Below, piece after piece: positions 8,649-16,803 of a stretch of DNA of 64,000 nucleotides (the first letter of the stretch is position 1; the number at the start of each line of letters is the position of its first letter). Position numbers and translations under genes: made by a program. Source of the DNA: Paludibacteraceae bacterium (GTDB lineage Bacteria; Bacteroidota; Bacteroidia; Bacteroidales; Paludibacteraceae); contig JAKSKZ010000012.1 of NCBI GenBank assembly GCA_024401475.1, forward strand, positions 1 through 64,000. The letters are read 5' to 3'. The notes under the pieces are model-generated. The model did not search any database. It saw nothing but the letters and a program-made list of their open reading frames with translations, and was not told where the DNA came from.

Positions 8649-8858
8649 ATGGCTAAAAGAAGATTGAAAAGAACCGCAGATGGATCCGTGGATCTTCGTA
8701 CGAAAGAGGGTAAGGCTATTGCAGAGCGTATGGCAAAGGCGAGAGCTGCTAAAAACAAGTCTAAAAGAAAGATTAAGGCTACTTCAACCGATCCGTATAA
8801 GAAGCTTCAAAAAGATCTTACACGTGCCTTTGATGCGTGGTTTAGATCTTTAAGATAG
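8649..8858 (+). CDS. 69-residue basic protein, paralogue of the 44-residue one
   Basis: Starts MAKRRLKRTADGS and contains VDLRTKEGKAIAERMAKARA, matching the core of the gene at 8062, then adds a C-terminal extension rich in Lys and ending WFRSLR. No signal peptide or membrane helix. The start at 8649 is preferred over the ATG at 8619 because of the paralogue alignment. Function unknown; the highly basic core suggests interaction with nucleic acid or with the adjacent acidic TerB-like protein. Confidence 0.65.
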   Translation: MAKRRLKRTADGSVDLRTKEGKAIAERMAKARAAKNKSKRKIKATSTDPYKKLQKDLTRAFDAWFRSLR

Positions 8859-8964
8859 ACCCTCCATTTAGAGACGGCATTGGGCGGATTAGAGTATTAC
8901 AAAGAATGGGGGTGAAATCGTTTTGCTTTTCTTTTGTTGAAACGATTTAAAAGAGTATTATGGC

Positions 8965-9939
8965 ATGATGGCAATATTTTATTACATGGTAGAACATTGG
9001 GTTGTTACCATAATTGTGATGTTTGTTCTGTGGGGGTGTATAGGAATCAGTTTTTTTTCATCGATTATTTACTGGGTCCTTTCTCTTCCATTTTGTATTT
9101 TGAATAAACTGCAGTTTTATTTGTCGTCACCTTTGCGTCACATATCTAAAAGTCATGATAGTTTAATAGCTGGTTTAGCTCGAACATTTATTGGAAAAAA
9201 AATATTTGGATTTGTGGATGGAACGATGTACTTTGTATGTTTCCCGCTTCGATTTGTCAATGCCGTCTATTTTAATTTGTTTGTTCATATCAGTTGTAGT
9301 TTTGTTGATTTGATTGCAGAAACGATACGTCCTTCTGGTCGTGCGAAATCCAGTAAGAAACGATCGAATCTCCTCCCGAATTTTTGTCGGTACGTTGTGT
9401 TGAAAGGCTCGGTAGTCGTATTAGAGTCATTGTTGTTTGTCATTATTGACACAATTTATCCTGCTCTTACGTTATATCACGGAACGGATTGGAAAGCAAG
9501 CATCTCTATTACGAAACCGGGTTCTTGGATGAGTAGTGTGAAGGATTGGCGTTGTTGGTTTGGGAAGGGGGTCTATTTTGCAACTGCTCGTAGTACGGCC
9601 GAACATTATGCAATAGGAAAAAACAAACCTGTGATGATCGTGTCAAGGGTCTCTTATGGGAGAATGCTCAATTTGGCGTATGTTTCTGACAAAATGCAAC
9701 AAAATATTGGAGCGGATTCGAAGAAGGCAGGTCGCATTACAACTTTCGGATTGAAAAATGGATATACAAGTGTTTTGTCATGGAGACCATCGGGGTGGTG
9801 GGAAGTTATTATGCTGGATAAAGCTGGTCGTTACGACCATAAGTGGCGAATTCGCCCTCTCTATGTGATTGACTTCGATACCAAAAAACGAATGCGTATT
9901 AATGGCGGAATGTCTCTGTGGCTTAATTATCAAAATTGA
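8965..9939 (+). CDS. Membrane-anchored PARP-type ADP-ribosyltransferase-like protein
   Basis: A 324-residue protein in two halves. Residues 1-165 are hydrophobic with probable membrane segments at about 12-45, 82-112 and 148-168. Residues 168-305 resemble the catalytic fold of the PARP/H-Y-E class: LYHGTD (His172), WFGKGVYFATARSTAEHYA (Tyr204, the hallmark FGKGIYFA-type segment) and GWWEVIMLD (Glu280, equivalent to the NEYIVYD strand). All three H-Y-E positions are therefore present. The predicted activity is NAD-dependent ADP-ribosylation on the cytoplasmic face, which is inference. It overlaps no gene but ends 7 nt before the OmpA-domain gene. Start is ATG 8965 or 8968. Confidence 0.75.
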   Translation: MMAIFYYMVEHWVVTIIVMFVLWGCIGISFFSSIIYWVLSLPFCILNKLQFYLSSPLRHISKSHDSLIAGLARTFIGKKIFGFVDGTMYFVCFPLRFVNAVYFNLFVHISCSFVDLIAETIRPSGRAKSSKKRSNLLPNFCRYVVLKGSVVVLESLLFVIIDTIYPALTLYHGTDWKASISITKPGSWMSSVKDWRCWFGKGVYFATARSTAEHYAIGKNKPVMIVSRVSYGRMLNLAYVSDKMQQNIGADSKKAGRITTFGLKNGYTSVLSWRPSGWWEVIMLDKAGRYDHKWRIRPLYVIDFDTKKRMRINGGMSLWLNYQN

Positions 9940-9946
9940 ATATAGT

Positions 9947-10900
9947 ATGGCATATAAAATTCATGTGAGCGGTTTTGCCAAGAATCGTACAGTGGAGGGA
10001 GTTTTGAACGCATATACGGTTCTCCATCCGGGGTGCTCGATTGCTCAAATCAACAAGGCGTTCCCGAGTAGTATCCATCACTCAGGGAAACCATTGCTGG
10101 GTACAGTGAAGGATTACAATGCTGCAAAAAAAACGGGAACGTTGGTTGATGACTATATGAAGATATCCATTCATACTGTCAATGGCGGGAAAAAAAGTAA
10201 TACTGCCTATATGTTAAGTATGTGGAATGATGACGATACTTATAAAATGGCGCAATACGCTAAAAAAGCGGATATTGATATCGAGGATTTTAAGTATAGA
10301 AAATATTTCGTGCCAGGATCTTATTCGTTGCGTTATTTGAATGGATGGAAACCACGGAAGAGTGCTGTCGCTCCTTCTACAGGAGGTCGAAAGATTGCCA
10401 AGAGCATGATCGCGTTACTTCTATTAGGTTTGCTTCTTCTTTTTCTGTTACTTTTCTTGTTGTTTAGACATTTATCGGCGGAAAAGGAAGAAGTGCAGCA
10501 GGAGGTTGAACAGGTGGAGATGGAATTTAATGCGGTGCAGTTTGAAAAGGCTAAATATAATTTGTCGGAAGATGCCAAAGCTGTGCTGGATAAGTTGTCT
10601 GCGGTGATGCTTTCTCATGATAAGTTCTCTTTGCGAATAGAGGGACATACGTCAAAAGAGGGCGGAGTTGATTTTAACCAAACGTTGTCGGAAAACAGAG
10701 CAAAGGCTGCATACGAGTATTTGTTGTCCAAAGGTGTCACTTCTGATCGCGTTGCATACGAAGGTGTTGGCAGTACACATCCGATTGACGAAACCCAATT
10801 GGCTCCTAATCGCCGCACGGAGTTCATTATCGATGATGGCACTTTCACTTTCCGTGGTTTGTGGGATGATTTGGTGGAGTATGTAAAATCGTTCTTTTGA
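9947..10900 (+). CDS. Inner-membrane protein with C-terminal OmpA domain (copy 1)
   Basis: A 317-residue protein. Residues 1-135 form a soluble N-terminal domain shared with the gene at 20665 (AKNRTVEGVLNAYTVLHPG, NKAFP, GSYSLRYLNGW). Residues 154-174 are one strong membrane helix preceded by basic residues, so the N-terminus is predicted cytoplasmic. After a charged coil, residues 195-297 are an OmpA-type peptidoglycan-binding domain (GHTS, LSENRAKAAYEYL, YEGVGS, NRRTEF). The Asp usual in GHTD is Ser, while the Arg of LSENRA is kept. It probably couples a cytoplasmic module to the cell wall. Seven nucleotides downstream of the transferase gene. Confidence 0.85.
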   Translation: MAYKIHVSGFAKNRTVEGVLNAYTVLHPGCSIAQINKAFPSSIHHSGKPLLGTVKDYNAAKKTGTLVDDYMKISIHTVNGGKKSNTAYMLSMWNDDDTYKMAQYAKKADIDIEDFKYRKYFVPGSYSLRYLNGWKPRKSAVAPSTGGRKIAKSMIALLLLGLLLLFLLLFLLFRHLSAEKEEVQQEVEQVEMEFNAVQFEKAKYNLSEDAKAVLDKLSAVMLSHDKFSLRIEGHTSKEGGVDFNQTLSENRAKAAYEYLLSKGVTSDRVAYEGVGSTHPIDETQLAPNRRTEFIIDDGTFTFRGLWDDLVEYVKSFF

Positions 10901-11790
10901 ACTCGCGATTTCTCAAATGGATGACTTTCTCTTGTCCTCTTTTTTGATCCCTAATATTGTTTTATGACATATTGGGGTAAGATTCACAGAAGGAATGAAA
11001 TGGGATTTTTTTATTACTGTCCGCTGAAAGTTCGTCCTTGTATGTGTTGTACAAGTCCCTGTACATGTCCTCGAACACCTTTCCCGAGCGGCGTTTTGCA
11101 TTTGTTCGCATCTGAAGGTGTACTCCTTTTAGGCTGCTCATGCCTATCTGCGACAGCTTCCGAGCCTCTGGCAGCATGGAGGCTGATATCTCACGCAATG
11201 AGTATAGGCGTTTTATGACAGCATACCCCAAAAATCAAAAAGCGCCGAAAGGTTTATAAAAAATCACTTGTTACTGAAAATTTGAAAGCGGTAAATTTAT
11301 AGAGGTCACCTAATAGATGGGGAAAAGAAGGATTGTTTCTGATGGAGCGAAGTCTCGGTAATTCGTCGCGAAATAGTGCTTTTTGACTGCTACAGTCACA
11401 ATTGTTGACTGACTTTTTCAAATGGAGCTCGCTTCATGTTTTATGAAATGTTGTTCTTGGATTTGAATCTCACTCTACGTAGGGACCTGCTCGGAAAAAT
11501 ACCTGGCTTCCAAATTATTCTCCCTGTTTTTATTATCTTTGTCCCAAAGTGAAAGTTATGGAGCATTGTTTGGATTAGGATGTAACATCTCCATCAGAGG
11601 CTTTGTCGCAAATCGATAAGAAGAAATATGATAACAGGTTGACGGGAAATCGTACGAAAATTTTTAAAATAGGTGCGGATTTTAGTTCCAAACATGGAAA
11701 TTTGTCGTAGTAGATAGTGTGGACTGAATGGGTGTATTTCAGAGAGGCGATGTAATGATATAAATTGGATGTTGTACGATTAGTTGTTTT
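10901..11790. other. 890-bp gap, mostly without supported genes
   Basis: This stretch separates the OmpA-domain gene from the kinase. A minus-strand open frame at 10962-11231 (TTG start, 89 codons, or 71 codons from the ATG at 11177) has coding-like composition but no recognisable family. A very short plus-strand frame near 11316 begins MGKRRIVSDGAKSR, reminiscent of the small basic proteins upstream, and stops after 14 codons. The rest shows nothing I can support. Confidence 0.4.
10962..11177 (-). pseudogene. Possible gene remnant, unknown
   Basis: From the ATG at 11177 this frame encodes about 71 residues (MLPEARKLSQIG, then MRTNAKRRSG, VFEDMYRDLYNTY), with plausible amphipathic helices and charged composition. 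It can be extended upstream to a TTG at 11231. There is no clear ribosome site and no neighbour on the same strand. It may be a fragment of a larger mobile-element gene or a chance frame. Confidence 0.25.
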
Positions 11791-13263
11791 ATGGAGGAAA
11801 GTTCTTCTGGTATCATCACAATGGATTCAATTGTAGGCAGTGATAAGTTTTCTAATTTGACTTGCATTGCCACCACCAGTCATGCGCATTTGTATAAGGC
11901 TCAAAGGTTTGGCCGATCTTTCCTTTTGAAATCTCTACCTCCCGATTGCAGAGCGCAGTTCTTTTTTGAGTCTTTGTTACGGAAGGAGTTTGAGTTGTCG
12001 ATGCTTATGCTCCATCCCAACATCGTTCATACGTATGGCTTTGAGTCTGTTGAGGGATTGGGAAATGTAATCGTGATGGAGTATGTCGATGGTCTTACCT
12101 TGGACGATTGGATATCTTCCAATCCTTCAAAAGAAGAGCGTGAGCGTGTTGTTGACCAACTCTTGGAAGCGGTTGCTTACATCCATTCTTTGCAAGTCAT
12201 CCATAGAGATTTGAAACCATCGAATGTCATGGTGACTCGCAACGGAAGCAATGTCAAAATCATCGATTTCGGCTTTTCGGATTCTGATTCGCATGTGGTC
12301 TTCAAGCAGCCTGCGGGAACACTAAAATATATGGCTCCCGAACAAAAAATCCCCAACCGCCTTATCGACTTGCGGGCTGACATCTACTCGTTGGGTAAAA
12401 TAATAGAAGCCGTCTTCCCTGATTCTTCCCGTTCTATTGTAGAAAAGTGTTGTGCCGAAAATCCTGAAGATCGTTATCCCAACGTGCAGCAGTTGCAGTC
12501 TGCTTTTCATAAAAAGCGTTTTGGGTGGCAATGGGCGGTCTTGGCTCTGATACCGTTTTTATCACTCTTGGCTTATCTCTTGTGGCCAGGAGAGGAGGTG
12601 GTTGTATTGCAAGAACCTGAGGAACAAACGCATGAAAAAATAGAGCTTGTGTCAGTCGAACAGCCAACTGATACGATTGTTGGGCAAGAGATGCCACAAG
12701 AACCGGATAGGAAAAAATCTTTTAAGAAGCAGGCGGATGCTCGGCCTGAACTCACAGGGGAAAACCTTATTGAAAGTTCAACAGAAGAGAACCCTATTGA
12801 AAGTTTGACAGTGGAGAGCCCTATTGAAAGTTCAACAGGAGAGATCGATCGAATTGCAAAGATAAAGGAAGACGAGTCTCGTTTTTCCAAAGCGGCAGAA
12901 CAAGAATTTTGTGAGGTGTATCGACGCAATCGTTGTTATGAAATAGCAAGAATGGAGATGACCTACGTTCATGCAAGGTTATGCGTTGCCTTCTATCGCT
13001 ACCCTGTCGATTTTAATTTGACAAAGGCGGAATATGCGTTTTACTATCCCTATTTCGACCATATTAATGAATTTTATAGATTCTATACCCAGAAAGTAGA
13101 TAGTTTGCCTGCCATATCGAAACTTTATGAATCTGGCGTAATAGACGAATCCGAAAGAGATTCTCTTCGAGCAAGATATGATTTTGTGACTGAAGAGGTC
13201 AAGACGTTCGCAGACACACTTTTGGTTTGGAATAAGAAATTCAGCAAATGGTCATTTCAATGA
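11791..13263 (+). CDS. Membrane Ser/Thr protein kinase (Hanks type)
   Basis: A 490-residue kinase. The catalytic domain (about 15-240) has the ATP lysine K47, HRDLKPSN (138-145), DFG (159-161), APE (182-184) and DIYSLG (197-202). The glycine-rich loop is degenerate (IATTSHAHLYKA, without GxGxxG). One membrane helix at about 246-266 precedes a periplasmic part that begins with acidic repeats of the form NPIESSTEE (about 325-352) and ends in a helical region of unknown family. The architecture is that of a bacterial receptor kinase with an external sensor. The start at 11791 is used; Met11 (11821) is possible. Convergent with the TerB-like gene at 13442. Confidence 0.9.
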   Translation: MEESSSGIITMDSIVGSDKFSNLTCIATTSHAHLYKAQRFGRSFLLKSLPPDCRAQFFFESLLRKEFELSMLMLHPNIVHTYGFESVEGLGNVIVMEYVDGLTLDDWISSNPSKEERERVVDQLLEAVAYIHSLQVIHRDLKPSNVMVTRNGSNVKIIDFGFSDSDSHVVFKQPAGTLKYMAPEQKIPNRLIDLRADIYSLGKIIEAVFPDSSRSIVEKCCAENPEDRYPNVQQLQSAFHKKRFGWQWAVLALIPFLSLLAYLLWPGEEVVVLQEPEEQTHEKIELVSVEQPTDTIVGQEMPQEPDRKKSFKKQADARPELTGENLIESSTEENPIESLTVESPIESSTGEIDRIAKIKEDESRFSKAAEQEFCEVYRRNRCYEIARMEMTYVHARLCVAFYRYPVDFNLTKAEYAFYYPYFDHINEFYRFYTQKVDSLPAISKLYESGVIDESERDSLRARYDFVTEEVKTFADTLLVWNKKFSKWSFQ

Positions 13264-13341
13264 TTTATGCTTGGTTTTGTGTTGTAGAACATTTTTTTGT
13301 CGAGAAGAAATGGTTTGTTTCCCCTTCTTTTGTCATAATAA

Positions 13342-13374
13342 AACCCCGAAAGTTTTTGTCTGGCTTTCGGGGTT
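13342..13374. terminator. Terminator between convergent kinase and TerB-like genes
   Basis: AACCCCGAAAG (13342-13352) pairs perfectly with CTTTCGGGGTT (13364-13374). On the minus strand it is followed by TTTATTATG, so it best serves the TerB-like gene but may act in both directions. Confidence 0.8.
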
Positions 13375-13441
13375 CATAACACATTGGTCTTCTCTCTAAT
13401 TGTTTGACCTATACGCCAATTTTTTTTCTAAGAAAATAAAC

Positions 13442-13828
13442 TTAATCGAGATGATCGATTGTTAGTGCTGGATTTTCTTTAACCTCACCAAGAAGCAACA
13501 TAGTAACATATGAAGAAGAGAAACCTAGAATGTTGCCCAAGTTGTGGAATACGAATACTTCACTGTCTGTAATTTTGCCATCAGCCAAAATGATATCTAA
13601 GCAAAGGTAGAAGACTGCCTCCTTCTCTTCATTGCTCAAATCTTTAGCTGCAACTAAAACGTCAGCTGAGTTGTACTCCTTCTTCAATGCATTTTTGAAA
13701 GCGTCAAGGTTGAAATCGCACCCTACCGCACCTTCAAGAGCTTTGTTTACTTCAGTTTCTACATTTGCTCTCTTTTCAGAAGCAATCATAGATTTGCAGA
13801 TTACTGCGAATTTTTCTTCGATTGTCAT
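13442..13828 (-). CDS. TerB-like protein (second)
   Basis: A 128-residue acidic helical protein with the TerB-type segment LADGKITDSEVFVFHNLG at about 87-104 and an N-terminal helical half. No signal peptide or membrane helix. It is not a close sequence paralogue of the TerB-like protein at 8213, although the helical plan is similar. It is transcribed toward the membrane kinase and ends in a shared terminator. A role in the same envelope-associated set as the kinase is plausible but unproven. Confidence 0.6.
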   Translation of the reverse strand: MTIEEKFAVICKSMIASEKRANVETEVNKALEGAVGCDFNLDAFKNALKKEYNSADVLVAAKDLSNEEKEAVFYLCLDIILADGKITDSEVFVFHNLGNILGFSSSYVTMLLLGEVKENPALTIDHLD

Positions 13829-13904
13829 AAGCTTTTTTTTTATCCGTATAAATATAAATGTATAATTTAAAATTAAAGGTCTCTTGGGAATTCCTTATTA
13901 TTCC

Positions 13905-15122
13905 TTATTTTGTTAAAGATCTAATAATGTCAATAGCAGAGTCTATGATTTCTTTGTCATTAGTCAAATTAATACATCTTCTTGCATAAGATATTGCTTC
14001 TACTCTCTTATTTTGATAATAGTAATAGTACGACCATAACAAACATATTGAAGATTTGTTCTTGTCTGCCTTCTCCAAATACTTATGGGCGTCGGCATAA
14101 TGCTCGTTTTCAAGGGCAGAATATATTTCATTAATTTGCTCTTGGTAGCTTTGACCTTCTGCATTAATCTTTGTGTTTGCATAGCAATCGCCTATACACG
14201 AATTGTTTTTTGCAAATTGACAGGTCTCACAATGCTTAAACAACGTTGGTTTTATATTGTTTTTGTCGAAAATATCGCTAAAGTATTCCTCCGCTTCGTC
14301 AATATTCTCAAAGTCATCGATGGAAACACTGTTTATCCCTTCCACTGCAAAGCATCGGAACATCTTTTTTTCTGGATTGACGTCAAGTCCCATGCCGCAT
14401 TTCCCAAATACGTCGTTTAATATATTGGGTTGTGCTTTTACAATCGCAGCCAATTGTTGGTCAGAGAAGAAACATTTTGGCAGCATACAGTCGATATTGA
14501 TTTTGATCGCGCGTTCGCTTGCTTCCACAATCAAAGTCTTTACCTTTTCGCTAACCAAATGATAATCCTTAGGTGATATTAATTTGTTGTTCGTAATTCC
14601 GAAGGTGGGTTTTGCGATAGCGGCTCTCAATTCAGTGATGCCATATTTTTCGCAATAACCTAAAATCTCGTAGATGTCGAAATCTAAATTGTAGATGTTG
14701 AATCCTATAGAAACTTTATATCCATGGTCCATTAACCATGTTAGGTTTTTATGGAGCATATTGTATTGGATGTCAGACCTATAATCTTTCTTTTGATTTA
14801 TATTAAATAAGAAGAATACTCTGTCTTTATGGGGTATTTCTTCAATGAGTCGTGTTGGAATTATTCCTCCTGTAAGAATCGTTATCTGACTTACATTGGG
14901 TTCTTCTGCCAGTTTATTCACGAAATAGGCTAAGTACTTGTTCAAAAGAGGCTCTCCTCCTAACAGATTAACATCTATAGAAGTTGGATTACGTTGAATC
15001 TTTTTTAAAATGTCGTCAAAGATAAACTTATCCATCTGTTTTGTGGATGTATTTGACATCTCAGAGGTTGCAAAACAGTAAGGACAGTTGTTTGTGCATG
15101 CTTCAGTAATGATGATATTCAT
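13905..15122 (-). CDS. Radical SAM/SPASM peptide maturase (second of the RiPP-like cluster)
   Basis: A 405-residue radical SAM enzyme. The [4Fe-4S]/SAM motif CTNNCPYCF is at residues 9-17, close to the N-terminus, so no RiPP-recognition domain precedes it. LGGEPLL follows at about 54. Auxiliary-cluster cysteines lie in CGMGLDVNPEKKMFRCFAV and in HCETCQ...CIGDCYA (SPASM-like). The last 80 residues are helical and TPR-like, an unusual addition. The start overlaps the stop of the preceding gene by 4 nt, so it is the final gene of the operon. It probably installs a radical-based crosslink or epimerisation on the precursor peptide (inference). Confidence 0.85.
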   Translation of the reverse strand: MNIIITEACTNNCPYCFATSEMSNTSTKQMDKFIFDDILKKIQRNPTSIDVNLLGGEPLLNKYLAYFVNKLAEEPNVSQITILTGGIIPTRLIEEIPHKDRVFFLFNINQKKDYRSDIQYNMLHKNLTWLMDHGYKVSIGFNIYNLDFDIYEILGYCEKYGITELRAAIAKPTFGITNNKLISPKDYHLVSEKVKTLIVEASERAIKINIDCMLPKCFFSDQQLAAIVKAQPNILNDVFGKCGMGLDVNPEKKMFRCFAVEGINSVSIDDFENIDEAEEYFSDIFDKNNIKPTLFKHCETCQFAKNNSCIGDCYANTKINAEGQSYQEQINEIYSALENEHYADAHKYLEKADKNKSSICLLWSYYYYYQNKRVEAISYARRCINLTNDKEIIDSAIDIIRSLTK

Positions 15123-15982
15123 ATCTGATGAGTTTTTATATGTTCAACGAATTTTTGTCTGAATGAGTTGCTTGACAAAAGCATTGCGTATTGATCTAGC
15201 ATTCCGTGGGGAACGGCCGACATTCCATTGTTAAGCAAAATAGTATTGATATGTCCCCAAACTAATGAATTGTTGATGTGCGCAAATGGCATCCACACAA
15301 TGAAGAGTTGGTAGTAGGCAGATAATGTTTCAAATATATTATCTGTCTGTTTATTTGTTAGTTGATCAGATATTATATTCATTAAAGTTGAAACTTGTTG
15401 GGCAAGTTTCGTGTAATTATCCCCTTTGGGGTGCTTAATGTGTATATATTTATCTGTTCTAAATACAAATTGATGAGTATATGTTAATCCGTTTGTTTCG
15501 ATTACAGAACTGATGGAGACAGCTTTGGGAACCCCAACTTTATTAGTTGACGGGTCATATATCAAACTCCAAAAATCTTCGTTTTGGAAACTATTGTAGT
15601 CTTTGGGAGGGATTCGCAATAAATCAGCCGCTGGGTGGTCTTTTTTTTGCTCTTCTAGATCAAATCGTGTTTGTCCTGCATAATGGTCTCTTAAATCCCA
15701 ATTGTTAGCCCCTGTTTCTATAGAACGAAAATAACCTTTAATTCTGTAGGTTCGTTTCCCATCTTCTCCAAGTGCGGCAATATAATGCTGTTTTCTTAAC
15801 ATGTCGATGTAAGAACAATACTTGTTGTTTAACCATTCATTGAAATAATTACATGCTTCCATTTGGTTTAGTATGTAATTGTCGTCGTATTCGGTTGTTT
15901 TCTCATTGGGATCGAATCGAAGAAAGTTCCTAATGAGTCCTTTTTCTTTTGCCGATGTTATGTTAATGTCGTATGTCATCAT
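15119..15982 (-). CDS. Unknown protein of the RiPP-like cluster
   Basis: A 287-residue protein that I do not recognise. It is soluble, charged, and has an N-terminal helical half and a C-terminal part (residues about 225-260) reading FAHINNSLVWGHINTILLNNG, which faintly recalls the helix-loop-helix around a Fic HPFxxGNGR motif but lacks its catalytic residues. It overlaps the downstream radical SAM gene by 4 nt and starts 2 nt after the ATP-grasp stop, so it belongs to the maturation operon. Possible roles include precursor binding or an acyl/AMP transfer step; none can be shown. Confidence 0.7.
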   Translation of the reverse strand: MMTYDINITSAKEKGLIRNFLRFDPNEKTTEYDDNYILNQMEACNYFNEWLNNKYCSYIDMLRKQHYIAALGEDGKRTYRIKGYFRSIETGANNWDLRDHYAGQTRFDLEEQKKDHPAADLLRIPPKDYNSFQNEDFWSLIYDPSTNKVGVPKAVSISSVIETNGLTYTHQFVFRTDKYIHIKHPKGDNYTKLAQQVSTLMNIISDQLTNKQTDNIFETLSAYYQLFIVWMPFAHINNSLVWGHINTILLNNGMSAVPHGMLDQYAMLLSSNSFRQKFVEHIKTHQI

Positions 15983-15984
15983 TC

Positions 15985-16803
15985 CTATATTAGGTCAATC
16001 ACTAATTTTTCTTCTTCAGGAGATAGTCCAGGTGACATGTTTGCTTCAATAATGTACCATTTGCCATTATCACTAAGTAGCCAATCAGCACCTAAAACAT
16101 TAACTCCTAACTTTTCTGCCAATCGTTTGGTCCCGTCTATAACTTCAGCGGCAACATCAGATAATGCTATATCCTTTACCTTAAGAGGACAAACATTTGC
16201 CTTCCACATAGATGGCATACGTTCGTTAATGTGCAGTTCTTCTCCTATCAGAGTAACTCTAATATCTTGTTTGTATTGGATATAAGGCTCTAAAGTATAG
16301 AAATCGTGAAGCAATACTACCATATCTACTATGTCTTGGTATGATTCTTGATTTCTAATGATTGATTTGCCATATCCGCTATGATAGTCTCCTGCCTTTA
16401 AAATAAGTGGGGAATCTAACTTTGGTGTTATAAGGTAACCTGACGATGGCCCAATTAATATTTCTCTTTCCAAACTGTTCAAACCTATATCATGAATAGC
16501 CTTATACATTGGAATATTTCGAGAATAATTGATAATCGAAGAGGCTGGGTTAATGCATTTTACATTTGAAAGATTGATAATGTCAAGTAATTTCGATTCA
16601 GTTTGAAAATCAGCATCGAATTGAGAACGCCATATTACTGCATCTATTTTTAACCAATTTTGGCCCTTGTCTAAATAGTATAGTGTTCGGTCTTTATCAC
16701 ATCGAAGATCAACATTTTTAAACTCACCCTCGCAGAATAGTTGGCATTCGTTGTGGCTTTTTATTCCCCATTTGCTTTCGCCCAGTATTAGAACGTTCTT
16801 CAT
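15985..16803 (-). CDS. ATP-grasp ligase of the RiPP-like cluster
   Basis: A 272-residue RimK-like ATP-grasp protein. The sequence shows a PLILKAGDYHSGYGKS nucleotide loop at about 130-146, a LEPYIQYKQDIRVTLIG strand and the metal-binding end GADWLLSDNGKWYIIEANMSPGL. ATP-grasp enzymes of this type make amide or ester bonds on ribosomal peptides, as in grasp-with-spasm and microviridin systems. The start shares a nucleotide with the stop of the U32-like gene, indicating translational coupling. Its substrate is presumably the 29-residue peptide at 19123-19212 (inference). Confidence 0.85.
   Translation of the reverse strand: MKNVLILGESKWGIKSHNECQLFCEGEFKNVDLRCDKDRTLYYLDKGQNWLKIDAVIWRSQFDADFQTESKLLDIINLSNVKCINPASSIINYSRNIPMYKAIHDIGLNSLEREILIGPSSGYLITPKLDSPLILKAGDYHSGYGKSIIRNQESYQDIVDMVVLLHDFYTLEPYIQYKQDIRVTLIGEELHINERMPSMWKANVCPLKVKDIALSDVAAEVIDGTKRLAEKLGVNVLGADWLLSDNGKWYIIEANMSPGLSPEEEKLVIDLI

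Noticed and set aside
11316..11360. 14-codon frame beginning MGKRRIVSDGAKSR as a third basic mini-protein
   Set aside because: It is too short and lacks the RMAKARA core; at most a remnant.
15119..15982. Calling the unknown operon protein a Fic enzyme
   Set aside because: The HPFxxGNGR catalytic motif is not present; only a faint helix pattern is similar.
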